From NCBI RefSeq assembly GCF_012912105.1, contig NZ_QMEA01000042.1, positions 1 to 49,540 of the forward strand: a DNA stretch of 49,540 nucleotides. Reading direction: 5' to 3'. The stretch is from Brasilonema sp. UFV-L1. Lineage in GTDB: Bacteria; Cyanobacteriota; Cyanobacteriia; Cyanobacteriales; Nostocaceae. This document shows positions 16,518 through 25,558 of the stretch, piece by piece. How positions within the stretch are numbered: position 1 is the stretch's first letter; every line of letters starts with the position of its first letter. Made by a program: the position numbers and the translations under genes. The notes beneath the pieces are model-generated. The model made no database searches. It had not been told where the DNA came from and worked only from the letters and a program-made list of their open reading frames with translations.

Positions 16518-17090
16518 TCAACTTTTTCTGAAGCTAAAATTTCTGCGGCTTCCTGTAAAAGGTAATTCTGTTCTTTTTGAATTTCTTCTAAACGGGTAGA
16601 AATTTCTACCAGTCTCTGTTGCTTATCTTTGTGAATTTGCGGATAGATGGAAGGTGGCACAGTTGTCATGTCATCTGCTGTTTTCGTATCAATTAGTTGT
16701 TTGACAACCAAACCCCAAGATGTTTTTGATGATACAAAAATTACCCTGACAAGAGCTTGAAGCAATTTGAAAGGAACTTGCAAAAGTGACAAACTGGTTG
16801 ATTCAATTATGCGACTAATTGCCTTAATCAGGCTCCAAACGACAGCAAGGGCAAAAAGCAGAATGACAACACTGATGAGTGGGTGGTTAACCGCCCAACC
16901 GAGAATTTGAACAAGCTGTAAAAGTATACGATGTCGCGCAAACCAATTATCCACAGAAGAAATAGCTGTTTGAACCGCTATCGATATTGTATTGTTTACT
17001 AGAGGCTTTAGCTTGCTCTAATGTTGTCGTCACTGTATCAACAGCCCGACTTGTAGCTTGATATGCTGTTTTTTGCCAAGATTCTCCCAT
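16475..17090 (-). pseudogene. frameshifted membrane-protein gene
   Basis: A minus-strand frame opens at ATG 17090 (MGESWQKTAYQATSRAVDTV, continuing TTTLEQAKAS) and hits a stop at about 16951. The adjacent frame continues the sense seamlessly as VNNTISIAVQTAISSVDNW and then runs to 16475. The join is near 17002, where one extra base (or a loss of two) breaks the frame. The downstream part has one strong transmembrane segment (HPLISVVILLFALAVVWSLI) and a C-terminal coiled coil (RLVEISTRLEEIQKEQNYLL). The only start for that part alone is a GTG at 16954 that reads naturally as an internal Val. The final residues (VDTNSKFKIAQDLSR) come from a dispersed repeat. Function unknown. Confidence 0.6.
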
Positions 17091-18099
17091 TTGTTGCGTT
17101 GACTAAGAAAGAGTTAGCACTGTAGCCTCACTTTTGCGAGTATGTTCTTTGAACACCCTACGAAAGACACCAGTGACTCGACGGTACTAGCTCCTCATAT
17201 CTTGCGTCTGCTGAAAACGTTGAAAGACTTTTTTTAGTAGATTTTTATCTTTATGGAATTTAGCCAAAAGTCTCACAACAGACACCCAGAGCAAGATGAT
17301 TAACTTAATTCAATTTAAGCAAACATTTTTTATTGTAAAATTTAGGTAAGAAACATTCTATCCCTAGATGGAAGTACATAGATAACAGCTATGTATGTGC
17401 TGAATCTGTACGAAAGTTAGGACAACAATTTATTGACCAGTTGCTAGCTCCCGCTACTGAATACGTTTACAACGGGTTTGGTGTCAGTTAACGCGTAAGT
17501 CTGAGCTTGTTCAAACGTTGAGTACTCTACAACTTAGGACAGTATATCTTCAAACAAACTGAATTATTTACTTAGAAAGCAAATTAACAAGTCATCCTTT
17601 ATTCGTAGGCAATTCTCATTCTTAGGCTAGACGAGAAGAGAGGAACCTACTTGTTAAAAATAAAACAGAAGTGAATTGAAATCACAAACGTTAAGCACTT
17701 GTGAACATACTAGCAGTAAACCTACTCAAAGAGTATTTACTAGAGTGCATCTGTCTTTTTTCAGTCCAACAAAATAGAGGAAACAGAGGAAACAAATAGT
17801 TCCTATTTTGTGTCAGAGTTACATAGTTGAGTAAAATGTTTCAACCGGCTAATAAACAGTTACATTAATGAATGAGCTTCTTTTGTGCCAATTCTTACGG
17901 ATTACTAAGTTTTGCCAGTGTATCTCTATCTATAGATACAGAGACTGTTTCAAAAGTCACTTAAGACGCTCATCTAACATCTGAGGGTTTACGACTTATG
18001 TCTTCCTTCTATATGTTATTGGTATGACATCTTAACCAAAAATCTTAATTCCTATTATTACTCGGCAACCCTTTTAAGTCATCTACCATTATAAGTTTT
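17091..18099. other. 1-kb gene-poor intergenic region
   Basis: No gene could be supported. A 50-codon open stretch at 17339-17491 (RWKYIDNSYVCAESVRKLGQ) has protein-like composition but no start codon, and may be a relic. The rest is A/T-rich with many stops in all frames. Confidence 0.4.
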
Positions 18100-18765
18100 A
18101 TGAATGTCATCATTCGTTCATTAAACGCATTCACTTTATCCGTGTTTGCGTCGGTTCTCGTTCCGCCATATGTTGCGCAAGCGCAGAATACTCTAACGAC
18201 TCCTGAACAAACGGCAAAGCAGGATCTTTGTTCTTCCGAGATTGTCAAGAATTTGCAGCCTTCACCAGCGCGATCGCAAAGCCCTTCTCCATTTTCTTAC
18301 CTCAGAGAGCGAGGTTTTACACAAAAGCCAGACGGTTCCTGGGTCTGTTATATGAGAGATAATAGAAAACAGGAGCGTTATTATACGCTCTTCAAAGTCC
18401 AACAAGTTAATGGAACACTTCTTGCTAGTTCTTTCCTAGAAAGCGGCATTCTGATTGAGGGGCAAGACAATCGTAGCTTAGATCTGTTTATGACCGTGAT
18501 CGACAAGCATACGAACACAAATCAAAGCAACCGTCAAAGCATTCAAAAATATTTAGAATCCTTTATTTCTCTAGTCAAGCAAGGAAAGATTCCTCCCTCA
18601 GGTCGAGCTTATCTTTTTAATCAATCAAACCGTGGATTTGTCCTATATCACTCTATTACGCGAGGAGAACTTCAGGGTACAGCAATTACAATCAACATTA
18701 ACTCTCCTCAGAACTTGGGTCCCTCTCCAGTCTCTGGGACTAAATCCCTCGGAGGCAGGTTGTAG
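18100..18765 (+). CDS. exported protein of unknown function
   Basis: 221 residues. The N-terminus has a signal-peptide layout (MNVIIRSLNAFTLSVFASVL, cleavage probably after YVAQA near residue 28). The mature part has a Pro/Ser-rich linker (PSPARSQSPSPF), then a compact domain with LRERGFTQKPDGSWVCYM, YTLFKVQQVNGTLLASSF and a long helix QSIQKYLESFISLVKQGKIP. It has two Cys in the mature part. No family is recognised. It is followed 80 bases later by a co-directional exported PEP-CTERM gene, with an AATTCAAA-type simple repeat in the gap, so the two may be functionally linked. Confidence 0.6.
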   Translation: MNVIIRSLNAFTLSVFASVLVPPYVAQAQNTLTTPEQTAKQDLCSSEIVKNLQPSPARSQSPSPFSYLRERGFTQKPDGSWVCYMRDNRKQERYYTLFKVQQVNGTLLASSFLESGILIEGQDNRSLDLFMTVIDKHTNTNQSNRQSIQKYLESFISLVKQGKIPPSGRAYLFNQSNRGFVLYHSITRGELQGTAITININSPQNLGPSPVSGTKSLGGRL

Positions 18766-18845
18766 AGAAATTCAAAATGAAAAATCAAAATTCAAATTTG
18801 TTTTTCTTTAATCCTTTTTAGCCCTGTTTACTGGAGGTTCATATC

Positions 18846-20165
18846 TTGTTTAAGTCTCGTCTTACAAAAAGTGTCATTGCGTTTTCATCCTACATGGCGG
18901 CAATACTGACTGCGCCTCTCCAAGCTTCTGCTCAGCTCAGTATTGGACGTTACGGTATCCAGCCAGGACTGGAGTCAAACTATCTCCAGTATCAACTATC
19001 CGGGCAGGATTTGAGTAGGATGCAAGTCATTCCTGGATGTGGTGTGGGATTTGGTGCTGCTTGTAACAAGTCTGGAGCTGTGCTACAGCAATTAGTGGAA
19101 GCCAACAACGGACCTAGTTACAACAACCTATTGATCCGAGCTGCTGGTGGAGATCAAAACTATCAAAATTTTGCCTCTTTCTACGGAAATAACCCTAACC
19201 TTGAACAGATACCCTATACCTCATTCTGGCAAAACGACAGTCCTTACATTATGGATGGGTATCGGTATAGTCTTGGGCAAACAGTTAGTCGGACACCCCA
19301 AGCAGGTTTAGGACAAGTGACTCAAAACTTTTACTGGTCACCTGAAGGATCTCCGAATTCGGTTGACCCTCGTAGTGGTTTACTGAACTTGAAATATTCG
19401 TATGGGCGTTTGCTGTTGGAAGAAGTCGCAAAAATTCCCAATTGGAAACAGCAAATTCAATCTCAAGATTTACCGCCAGAGGTCAAGCAATATTATGTGA
19501 GTAACATCTCTCAAGGGTTGCGTGCCTTGAATAGTGGCAGTGAGCAACAACTAGAAGGGAAAATTCTTAATGTCCTCTCTGCACCATATACCCCAGAAGG
19601 GACTCCCTTCAACCGTCCAAATGCTGGTATTCCTCAAGAGTTTGACCAGATTGTTGGGCAAGGTCTTTCAGGAGATGTCTTTGCAGGTGCGCTTCCAATA
19701 TTGCCTGAGGGAGACTTGATTAGCCAAGAGATTGCTCCTATTCCTGAAGGAGATGTTGTCACACGAGGCGGAGGTAGTCAGTTCCCATACTGGACTCTTG
19801 CTGGTATTCCCTTACTTCTTCTACCTTTTCTTTTTGGCGGTGGAGATGATTCTTCAGATACGACATCATCACCTCCAGTTAGTCAGACACCTCCTGGAAG
19901 TGAAACGCCTCCAGTTAGTGAAACTCCTCCTGGAAGCGAAACACCTCCAGTTAGTGAAACTCCTCCTGGAAGCGAAACACCTCCAGTTAGTGAAACTCCT
20001 CCTGGAGGTCAAACGCCCCCTGGAGGCGAAATACCTCCTGGAATTCAGCCACCACCAACACAGCGTATACCTGAGTCATCAACGTTAACGCCTCTTTTGT
20101 TGCTGACGATGATTATGTCCATAATCAGTTACAGAAAGTGGCTCAAACAAAAATGTTTAAATTAA
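18846..20165 (+). CDS. PEP-CTERM-type envelope protein with Pro-rich repeat linker
   Basis: 439 residues. Start is a TTG at 18846 with GGAGG 8 bases upstream; no closer ATG fits the signal peptide ([20 protein letters not shown], cleavage near ASAQ). The mature domain (about 31-310) is of unknown family, with [17 protein letters not shown] and [21 protein letters not shown] hydrophobic segment ([15 protein letters not shown]) follows, then a linker of [12 protein letters not shown] units from a 36-bp tandem repeat, then a PEP-CTERM-like end: [13 protein letters not shown], a hydrophobic helix, and YRKWLKQK. The presence of two C-terminal hydrophobic segments is unusual. Its stop overlaps the convergent ilvD stop by 4 bases. 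Confidence 0.65.
   Translation: MFKSRLTKSVIAFSSYMAAILTAPLQASAQLSIGRYGIQPGLESNYLQYQLSGQDLSRMQVIPGCGVGFGAACNKSGAVLQQLVEANNGPSYNNLLIRAAGGDQNYQNFASFYGNNPNLEQIPYTSFWQNDSPYIMDGYRYSLGQTVSRTPQAGLGQVTQNFYWSPEGSPNSVDPRSGLLNLKYSYGRLLLEEVAKIPNWKQQIQSQDLPPEVKQYYVSNISQGLRALNSGSEQQLEGKILNVLSAPYTPEGTPFNRPNAGIPQEFDQIVGQGLSGDVFAGALPILPEGDLISQEIAPIPEGDVVTRGGGSQFPYWTLAGIPLLLLPFLFGGGDDSSDTTSSPPVSQTPPGSETPPVSETPPGSETPPVSETPPGSETPPVSETPPGGQTPPGGEIPPGIQPPPTQRIPESSTLTPLLLLTMIMSIISYRKWLKQKCLN
19872..20015 (+). repeat. four 36-bp tandem repeats within a CDS
   Basis: Units start at 19872, 19908, 19944 and 19980, each beginning CCTCCAGTTAGT. The second and third are identical; the outer ones carry a few changes. They encode [12 protein letters not shown], a proline-rich wall-spanning type linker that could vary in copy number by slippage. 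Confidence 0.85.
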
Positions 20166-21847
20166 AACAAATCTAAATCCGTGACTGCACCTAGACTACT
20201 GGAGGATACTAATTTAGTATATTTTGCCAGCACACCTGTAGTATAACGGGGTGGACGTGGTTGCCAATTGGCACGACGAAGGGCTAACTCTTCATCAGAA
20301 ATGTGTAAATGTAGTACACGAGCATGCGCATCAATGGTGATGGTATCGCCTTCTTCAACGAGAGCGATCGCCCCCCCAACTGCGGCTTCTGGTGCAACGT
20401 GACCAACAACCATACCATACGTACCACCCGAAAAGCGTCCATCAGTGATGAGTCCGACTGAATCGCCCAAACCAGCACCAATAATTGCCGAGGTAGGAGC
20501 TAGCATTTCCCGCATTCCAGGACCACCTTTGGGTCCTTCGTAGCGGATAACAATGACATCTCCTGGGTTAATTTTCTTTGCCAAAATCGCATCCAAGCAG
20601 GATTCCTCTGATTCAAAAACCCGTGCAGGTCCCGTAATTTTGGGTGCTTTGACGCCGGTAATCTTAGCGACAGATCCTTCTGTTGCCAAGTTTCCTTTGA
20701 GGATAGCTAAGTGTCCTTCTTTATACAAAGGTTTATTCCAGGGACGGATGACATCTTGGTTGGTAGGTGCTTCTTCTGGGACATCAATCAACGCTTCAGC
20801 TACTGTTTGCCCAGTAATGGTTAAGCAGTCTCCATGTATCAAGTTATGTACGAGTAGCATTTTCATAACTTGAGGAATACCACCGACTTTGTGCAGGTCT
20901 GTGGCTACATATCGACCACTGGGTTTTAAATCGCATAACACCGGAACACGAGCGCGGATAGCTTCAAAGTCGTCGAGCGTAAGTTCAACACCAATCGCGT
21001 GGGCGATCGCCAGCATGTGCAACACTGCATTTGTCGAACCACCCACTGCCATGACGACAGAAATAGCATTTTCTATGGATTTGCGAGTTATAATCTGGGA
21101 AGGTAAAATTTGCTTACGAATCGCTTCCACTAAAACGAAAGCAGATTTTTCGGTACTTTCAGCTTTTTCTTCATCTTCTGCTGCCATTGTCGAGGAATAA
21201 GGCAGACTCATCCCCAGAGCTTCAATAGCACTAGACATGGTGTTTGCTGTAAACATTCCACCACAAGAACCAGCGCCTGGGCAAGCCCTTCTCTCAACTT
21301 CAAACAATTCCTGCTCATCAATTTTAGCCGCGCTGTATTGACCAACCGCTTCAAAAGAGCTAACGACAGTCAAGTCGCGTCCATTGTAATGTCCGGGTTT
21401 GATGGTACCGCCATAAACAAAGATAGCAGGGATATTCATGCGAGCGATCGCGATCATTGCCCCTGGCATATTTTTGTCGCAACCGCCAATAGCAAGAACA
21501 CCGTCCATACTTTGTCCATTGCAAGCAGTTTCTATTGAATCAGCGATAACTTCCCGCGATACCAAGGAATATTTCATTCCTTCAGTTCCCATAGAAATGC
21601 CATCGCTGATAGTAATTGTGCCGAACATTTGCGGCATTGCCTTGGCATTTTTGATGCCAATTTCTGCTATGAGTGCTAATTTATTGATCCCCATATTGCA
21701 AGGGGTAATAGTACTATAGCCATTGGCAATACCAACAATCGCTTTGGAGAAGTCTTCATCTTGAAAACCAACGGCGCGCAGCATTGCTCGGTTAGGCGAT
21801 CGCTGCACTCCTTGCGTGACAACTTGGCTTCTTAAATTTTCTGACAT
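20162..21847 (-). CDS. ilvD: dihydroxy-acid dehydratase
   Basis: 561 residues, full length for IlvD, the cytosolic Fe-S enzyme that dehydrates 2,3-dihydroxy-isovalerate and 2,3-dihydroxy-3-methylvalerate in valine and isoleucine synthesis. Cluster-ligand cysteines are Cys50 (STITPCNMG), Cys123 ([12 protein letters not shown]) and Cys195 ([16 protein letters not shown]). C-terminal motifs [12 protein letters not shown] and [18 protein letters not shown] are intact. ATG at 21845-21847. The stop overlaps the convergent PEP-CTERM gene by four bases, so the two transcripts must be antisense at their ends unless terminated precisely. Confidence 0.97.
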   Translation of the reverse strand: MSENLRSQVVTQGVQRSPNRAMLRAVGFQDEDFSKAIVGIANGYSTITPCNMGINKLALIAEIGIKNAKAMPQMFGTITISDGISMGTEGMKYSLVSREVIADSIETACNGQSMDGVLAIGGCDKNMPGAMIAIARMNIPAIFVYGGTIKPGHYNGRDLTVVSSFEAVGQYSAAKIDEQELFEVERRACPGAGSCGGMFTANTMSSAIEALGMSLPYSSTMAAEDEEKAESTEKSAFVLVEAIRKQILPSQIITRKSIENAISVVMAVGGSTNAVLHMLAIAHAIGVELTLDDFEAIRARVPVLCDLKPSGRYVATDLHKVGGIPQVMKMLLVHNLIHGDCLTITGQTVAEALIDVPEEAPTNQDVIRPWNKPLYKEGHLAILKGNLATEGSVAKITGVKAPKITGPARVFESEESCLDAILAKKINPGDVIVIRYEGPKGGPGMREMLAPTSAIIGAGLGDSVGLITDGRFSGGTYGMVVGHVAPEAAVGGAIALVEEGDTITIDAHARVLHLHISDEELALRRANWQPRPPRYTTGVLAKYTKLVSSSSLGAVTDLDLF

Positions 21848-21968
21848 CTTGATATTTCCCCTGCGCCGTCATCTTTCTTTTGGCACATTTGTTTTATAAT
21901 TATCTCAAAATATCAGATACTCTACAGCTTATTTTCACGCGTTAGCTCAAAGATGACAGACGATGTGG

Positions 21969-22415
21969 CTAACGGTTGATGCTGCCATCTGGCATAATTG
22001 CATCTTGCAACAGAGTACCCATCATGTATGCCCCATACAGATTAGCTCTCTGTAGATTTGCAGCAGTAAAGTCTGCATCTATCAAATCTGCCATTTTCAA
22101 GACTGCTCTATCTAGGATAGCTCCTGTGAGCTTTGCCTCATAAAGATTTGCTCCACTCAGATTCGCTCCTGTGAGGTTAGCTTCGCTAAGGTTAGCTCTC
22201 ACTAAAGATGCTTCTGTCAAATCAACTCCAACCAAATTTGCTTGACTCAAATCAACTTCACTCAAAGAAGCTCCTTTTAAAGTCGCTCCACTAAGATTAA
22301 CTCCATTAAGATAGCCACCTACAAGGTTGACACCTTTAAAATTTCTTTCTCCTGCCTGATAGCGTTTTAATAAATCATCTACGCTCATTGCACGATTTAA
22401 CAATACTTCTTGCAT
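21969..22415 (-). CDS. pentapeptide-repeat protein (cytosolic type)
   Basis: 148 residues. After a short N-terminal part (SVDDLLKRYQAGERNFKGVN, typical of cyanobacterial family members) come about 18 A(D/N)LxX repeats such as GANLSGANLYEAKL and ANLQRANLYGAYM, predicted to form a right-handed quadrilateral beta-helix. No signal peptide or membrane segment. ATG at 22415 has GAGG upstream; an internal ATG at 22388 (MSVDD) is an alternative. The role of such proteins is mostly unknown. It is one of three pentapeptide-repeat genes within 3.4 kb. Confidence 0.85.
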   Translation of the reverse strand: MQEVLLNRAMSVDDLLKRYQAGERNFKGVNLVGGYLNGVNLSGATLKGASLSEVDLSQANLVGVDLTEASLVRANLSEANLTGANLSGANLYEAKLTGAILDRAVLKMADLIDADFTAANLQRANLYGAYMMGTLLQDAIMPDGSINR

Positions 22416-22833
22416 GCAGTGTGCCTCAAAGAACAGACTTTAATGAGTGGATTGTGTGATGATGTCGATTTATGACAAATTCTGTCATTAACTTACAAGT
22501 TATCATGATGGCAATTCAAACTCAGTCATTGGTAAACAACTTATAAATAACAATTTGTTAGGGTGTAAACACTACCACTGATCCAAGGTGTCTATTAGGC
22601 ACTTTTCAGTCATTTATGTTTATAAATAACACTCACGCATAGAATTGACGAATCCACAGCATACTCGGTAAACTAGTGATCAAAGGAGAATCATCTCACG
22701 CTTAATATTCTCAATAATCATATTGACTTTATTTTCTTGAACATTGGCTCCTCAAGTCGGGAGATCTGCCCACGGTGCTGTTTCGCCTTTGCGTGAGACA
22801 AAAAGCATTTATGAAAGCATAAGTGCCGATTTA
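22416..22833. other. 418-bp intergenic stretch, nothing recognised
   Basis: A/T-rich spacer between the pentapeptide gene and tenA, both on the minus strand, so it holds the pentapeptide-gene promoter. No gene, repeat family or clear hairpin was seen. Confidence 0.4.
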
Positions 22834-23454
22834 TCAATATTCCCATGCTGCTTGGAAAAAGTCTCGCTCACACAACATGGCATAACGATAAGTAGAGTCT
22901 ACCAAAATTCTGTGACTCGCATAACGATCAACCAAATCTTCTAATTGTTGTGTTAGTGGTTGAAAATCTGCACTACTATAAGTACGAATCCAATCCGCAT
23001 ATTGATGATTGGGAATGCCATCACAAGCCAATTGCTTCCCTAAAAAAGCATACAAACGCATACAGGGAGACATTGCTGTAGCTGTTACACCCACATCACC
23101 ACTCCAAGCAGTTGCTAACAAAAAGTCAGTATAGCGGCGAGTCGTGACTCCAGGTTCTACAGAATGCAAACTGACTCCCCACTTTCCTGCATAACCTTCA
23201 TGAAGTTTGAGTTCTTGTAAAACTCCATCAGCTAAAGAGTGAAATGTAGTAAATCCTGAGAAATCTGGTGCTTTAGCTGCAGCTATACTGTAAGCACGAG
23301 CAAAGGCTTCCAAGAAAAAAGCATCTTGTCCGACATAATAGGCAAATTTTTTCTCCTCAAGAGTACCGTCACCTATACCTTGGACAAAGGGATGCTTAAA
23401 ACAAGCCTGCGCTATATCTTGATTTGCTTGCCATAATTCATTAGAGATAGTCAT
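22834..23454 (-). CDS. tenA: TenA family protein (thiaminase II-like)
   Basis: 206 residues, the usual TenA length: an all-helical cytosolic enzyme that hydrolyses aminopyrimidine thiamin breakdown products for salvage. Active-site features are the Asp of YYVGQDAFFLEAF (Asp44), the nucleophile Cys131 in AMSPCMRLYAFLG, and the C-terminal acidic CERDFFQAAWEY. Position and spacing of these match the Cys-containing TenA_C subgroup, although the whole family also includes Cys-less salvage enzymes. The ATG at 23454 lies in a TGAGTCATGAGT-type simple repeat, common near gene edges in this genome. It is flanked by pentapeptide-repeat genes, with no other thiamin gene nearby. Confidence 0.88.
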   Translation of the reverse strand: MTISNELWQANQDIAQACFKHPFVQGIGDGTLEEKKFAYYVGQDAFFLEAFARAYSIAAAKAPDFSGFTTFHSLADGVLQELKLHEGYAGKWGVSLHSVEPGVTTRRYTDFLLATAWSGDVGVTATAMSPCMRLYAFLGKQLACDGIPNHQYADWIRTYSSADFQPLTQQLEDLVDRYASHRILVDSTYRYAMLCERDFFQAAWEY

Positions 23455-23502
23455 GAGTCATGAGTGATGAGTTGTCAATAAAGTACCACTATTCACTCAC
23501 AA

Positions 23503-24273
23503 CTAAAATCGCAAAAACTGGAGTAGCAAAGAACTAACACTTCCTACAAAATCAACGAAATTCGGTTTAGCAGGTTTTACCTTACTTTGGTAAGGTGTTT
23601 GTAGTTCTTTTATAAAAGCTTGTGCTGTTTGTATTCCAGTACTATTGTTTTGGGATGTAAACAGTTTTTCAGCAACTTGAGCGTCTTGAAATGCACCTTG
23701 TCGGTCAAATACTTGGTAACGAACGACACTACGAGCTAGATAAGCACTTGCATAATCAGGTTTTTTAAAAATAGCTTGATTAAAATAATCAATTGCTTGC
23801 TGTTGATTACCTTTTTGTGCTTCAGTAACACCCCAAACATAAAATTCCTCATGTGTAGCAATTTGCGATGGTATGCCTATTGCTCCTTGTAAGTTCATTG
23901 CATTAAAATTAACACCATTCAATTGAGCGTTCATTAAATAAGCATTTCGCAAATCAGCATTCTGTAGATTCGCTCCTACAAGATTAGCTCCACTGAGGTT
24001 AGCACCAAATAAACCAACACCACTCAAGTTTGCATCTCTCAAATCCGCACCGCTTAAGTTAGCACGGCTGAGATTAGCACCTGCAAGATTGGCTCCACTT
24101 AAATTCGCTCCTGATAAATCAACCATGACTAAACCAGCACCAGCTAAATCACAGTTTTGACATTGTTTGCTTGCTAATAACTGTCTGATATGTTCAAGAT
24201 TTGCTGCTTGGGCAGTCTGGTTGAGGCTGATAAAAGTTAAAAATGCGGCTATGGCTAGAATGTGGCTTTTCAT
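23503..24273 (-). CDS. exported pentapeptide-repeat + TPR-like protein
   Basis: 256 residues. Signal peptide MKSHILAIAAFLTFISLNQT with cleavage near AQA, then LLASKQCQNCDLAGAGL, a conserved entry motif with two Cys (CxxC), followed by about 15 pentapeptide units (SGANLAGANLSRANLSGADL). After the repeats come TPR-like helices (AQKGNQQQAIDYFNQAIFKK, ASAYLARSVVRYQ). The ATG at 24273 is preferred to the GTG at 24285. Predicted to be periplasmic or lumenal. Similar CQNCDLxGA pentapeptide proteins are frequent in cyanobacteria; the role is unknown. Confidence 0.82.
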   Translation of the reverse strand: MKSHILAIAAFLTFISLNQTAQAANLEHIRQLLASKQCQNCDLAGAGLVMVDLSGANLSGANLAGANLSRANLSGADLRDANLSGVGLFGANLSGANLVGANLQNADLRNAYLMNAQLNGVNFNAMNLQGAIGIPSQIATHEEFYVWGVTEAQKGNQQQAIDYFNQAIFKKPDYASAYLARSVVRYQVFDRQGAFQDAQVAEKLFTSQNNSTGIQTAQAFIKELQTPYQSKVKPAKPNFVDFVGSVSSLLLQFLRF

Positions 24274-24364
24274 TATTGACGTCACAATACCTTGCCCTAA
24301 AGACTTGCCCTTTCGATAGACATATATTTCGATATTTTTTTTGTTTTAAGCTGTATCTGTGTTG

Positions 24365-24526
24365 CTATGGCATATAATTTTGGTTATTGCGCTGAGTAAC
24401 AGTAAAAGTAGGCAAAATAGGCGTTGTCTTCTCTCCGGCTGTGTGGGCAGAAGAAAACCTGTTTACTTGTGCAAAAAAACTCAGAGCAAATGTCAGAGTC
24501 AGAGCCAGCAATAGTTTTTCCAGCAT
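24365..24526 (-). CDS. small exported peptide, 53 aa
   Basis: ATG at 24524-24526 follows AGGAA (GTGAGGAATAACCT) at good spacing. The product starts MLEKLLLALTLTFALSFFAQ, a clean signal peptide, with a short polar remainder RFSSAHTAGEKTTPILPTFT ending in QNYMP. It has no Cys in the mature part. It lies between two minus-strand pentapeptide-repeat genes and shares their orientation. The ribosome site and signal-peptide composition support a real gene; no family is recognised. Confidence 0.5.
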   Translation of the reverse strand: MLEKLLLALTLTFALSFFAQVNRFSSAHTAGEKTTPILPTFTVTQRNNQNYMP

Positions 24527-24697
24527 AGGTTATTCCTCACAACCGCCAAGTCCGAAATCAGTGCTATACCTGAGGTTTAAGTACGAACATGATTTCTGTT
24601 CACTCCCAAGCTAAGAGATAAACAAATTAGGGGAAAGTGACTTAGATCAATTTTTTGAGTGAGGCTCATCACTGATTAAATTATATATTTGACTTGT

Positions 24698-25339
24698 TTA
24701 CCTAAAGCTAGCTCCTTTAGGCATATTTGTATGATTCAGATTTGCACCTTCTAAGAGAGTTCCTCTCAAAGTAGCTCCCTCAAGGTTCGCATGAGTAAGA
24801 TTGGCACCCCTGAAGTCAGCACTGCTTAGATCAGTATTGCTTAGATTCGCATTGTTAAGAGTTGCACCACCCAGATTAGCACTGCTCAAATTCACACCAC
24901 TCAAGTTAGCATGAGCAAGATTGGCACCACTCAAGGTAGCACCACTCAAATCAACACCACTTAAGTTAGCTTTTGCAAGATTGGCACCGCCTAAATTGGC
25001 ATTACGTAGCTTCATTCTCCGTAAGTCTTTTCCCTGCCAATTAACACCGCCAAGGTTTTTCCCTAGTTCGTATTGCTGTTGTTGAATTGGTACGACTGGT
25101 GTTTCTTCTGGTGTTTCTTCTGGTGGTTCTACTGATGTATTGTCAAGTGGCGGAACGAATGTATCGACAGGTGCTTCTGTGATGTCTGATTCTGGTGCGG
25201 TTATTGTTTGGTTTGGTGCGGCGACTGGTGTTTCTGCGGTTTTGAGCGCTGCGTAGATTCCAAATCCAGCCAGAAGAGTTGCTCCAGTGAGTAGGGCGGA
25301 GAGGGTGAAAAGCAAATTTTGGCGCTGTTGTTGATACAT
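24698..25339 (-). CDS. membrane-anchored pentapeptide-repeat protein
   Basis: 213 residues. One N-terminal transmembrane segment (LLFTLSALLTGATLLAGFGI, about 9-28) is followed by a Pro/Thr/Glu-rich linker (about 33-87), then YELGKNLGGVNWQGKDLRRM and about 20 A(N/D)LS/xG repeats to the C-terminus. The topology predicted is N-in with the beta-helix in the periplasm or lumen. ATG at 25337-25339. It heads the minus-strand run that also contains the 53-aa peptide, the exported pentapeptide/TPR protein and tenA. Confidence 0.82.
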   Translation of the reverse strand: MYQQQRQNLLFTLSALLTGATLLAGFGIYAALKTAETPVAAPNQTITAPESDITEAPVDTFVPPLDNTSVEPPEETPEETPVVPIQQQQYELGKNLGGVNWQGKDLRRMKLRNANLGGANLAKANLSGVDLSGATLSGANLAHANLSGVNLSSANLGGATLNNANLSNTDLSSADFRGANLTHANLEGATLRGTLLEGANLNHTNMPKGASFR

Positions 25340-25558
25340 TTGTGCTGCCTCAGTGGTATAAATTTGGGCTTTTGCATATTATTTATAGCAGTTATCAATT
25401 CAATCAAGTACGCTGAAATTTAATTCCGGCGTCTATTGAAGAATTCTGAATCAATGGGGGCTTGAACCCTCAAGTCAGCAGCTACTTGCAAAACGAATCA
25501 TTCTGACTTATGACTCCTGACTACTTCTTTGTTCAACTCTTTTGTCATTAAAACAACA

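Noticed and set aside
17339-17491. 50-codon open stretch with protein-like composition
   Set aside because: It has no start codon and matches no family I know. It may be a gene relic, but chance cannot be excluded.
19872-20015. CRISPR-like regular repeats
   Set aside because: The 36-bp units are directly adjacent with no spacers and encode a proline-rich linker, so they are a coding tandem repeat.
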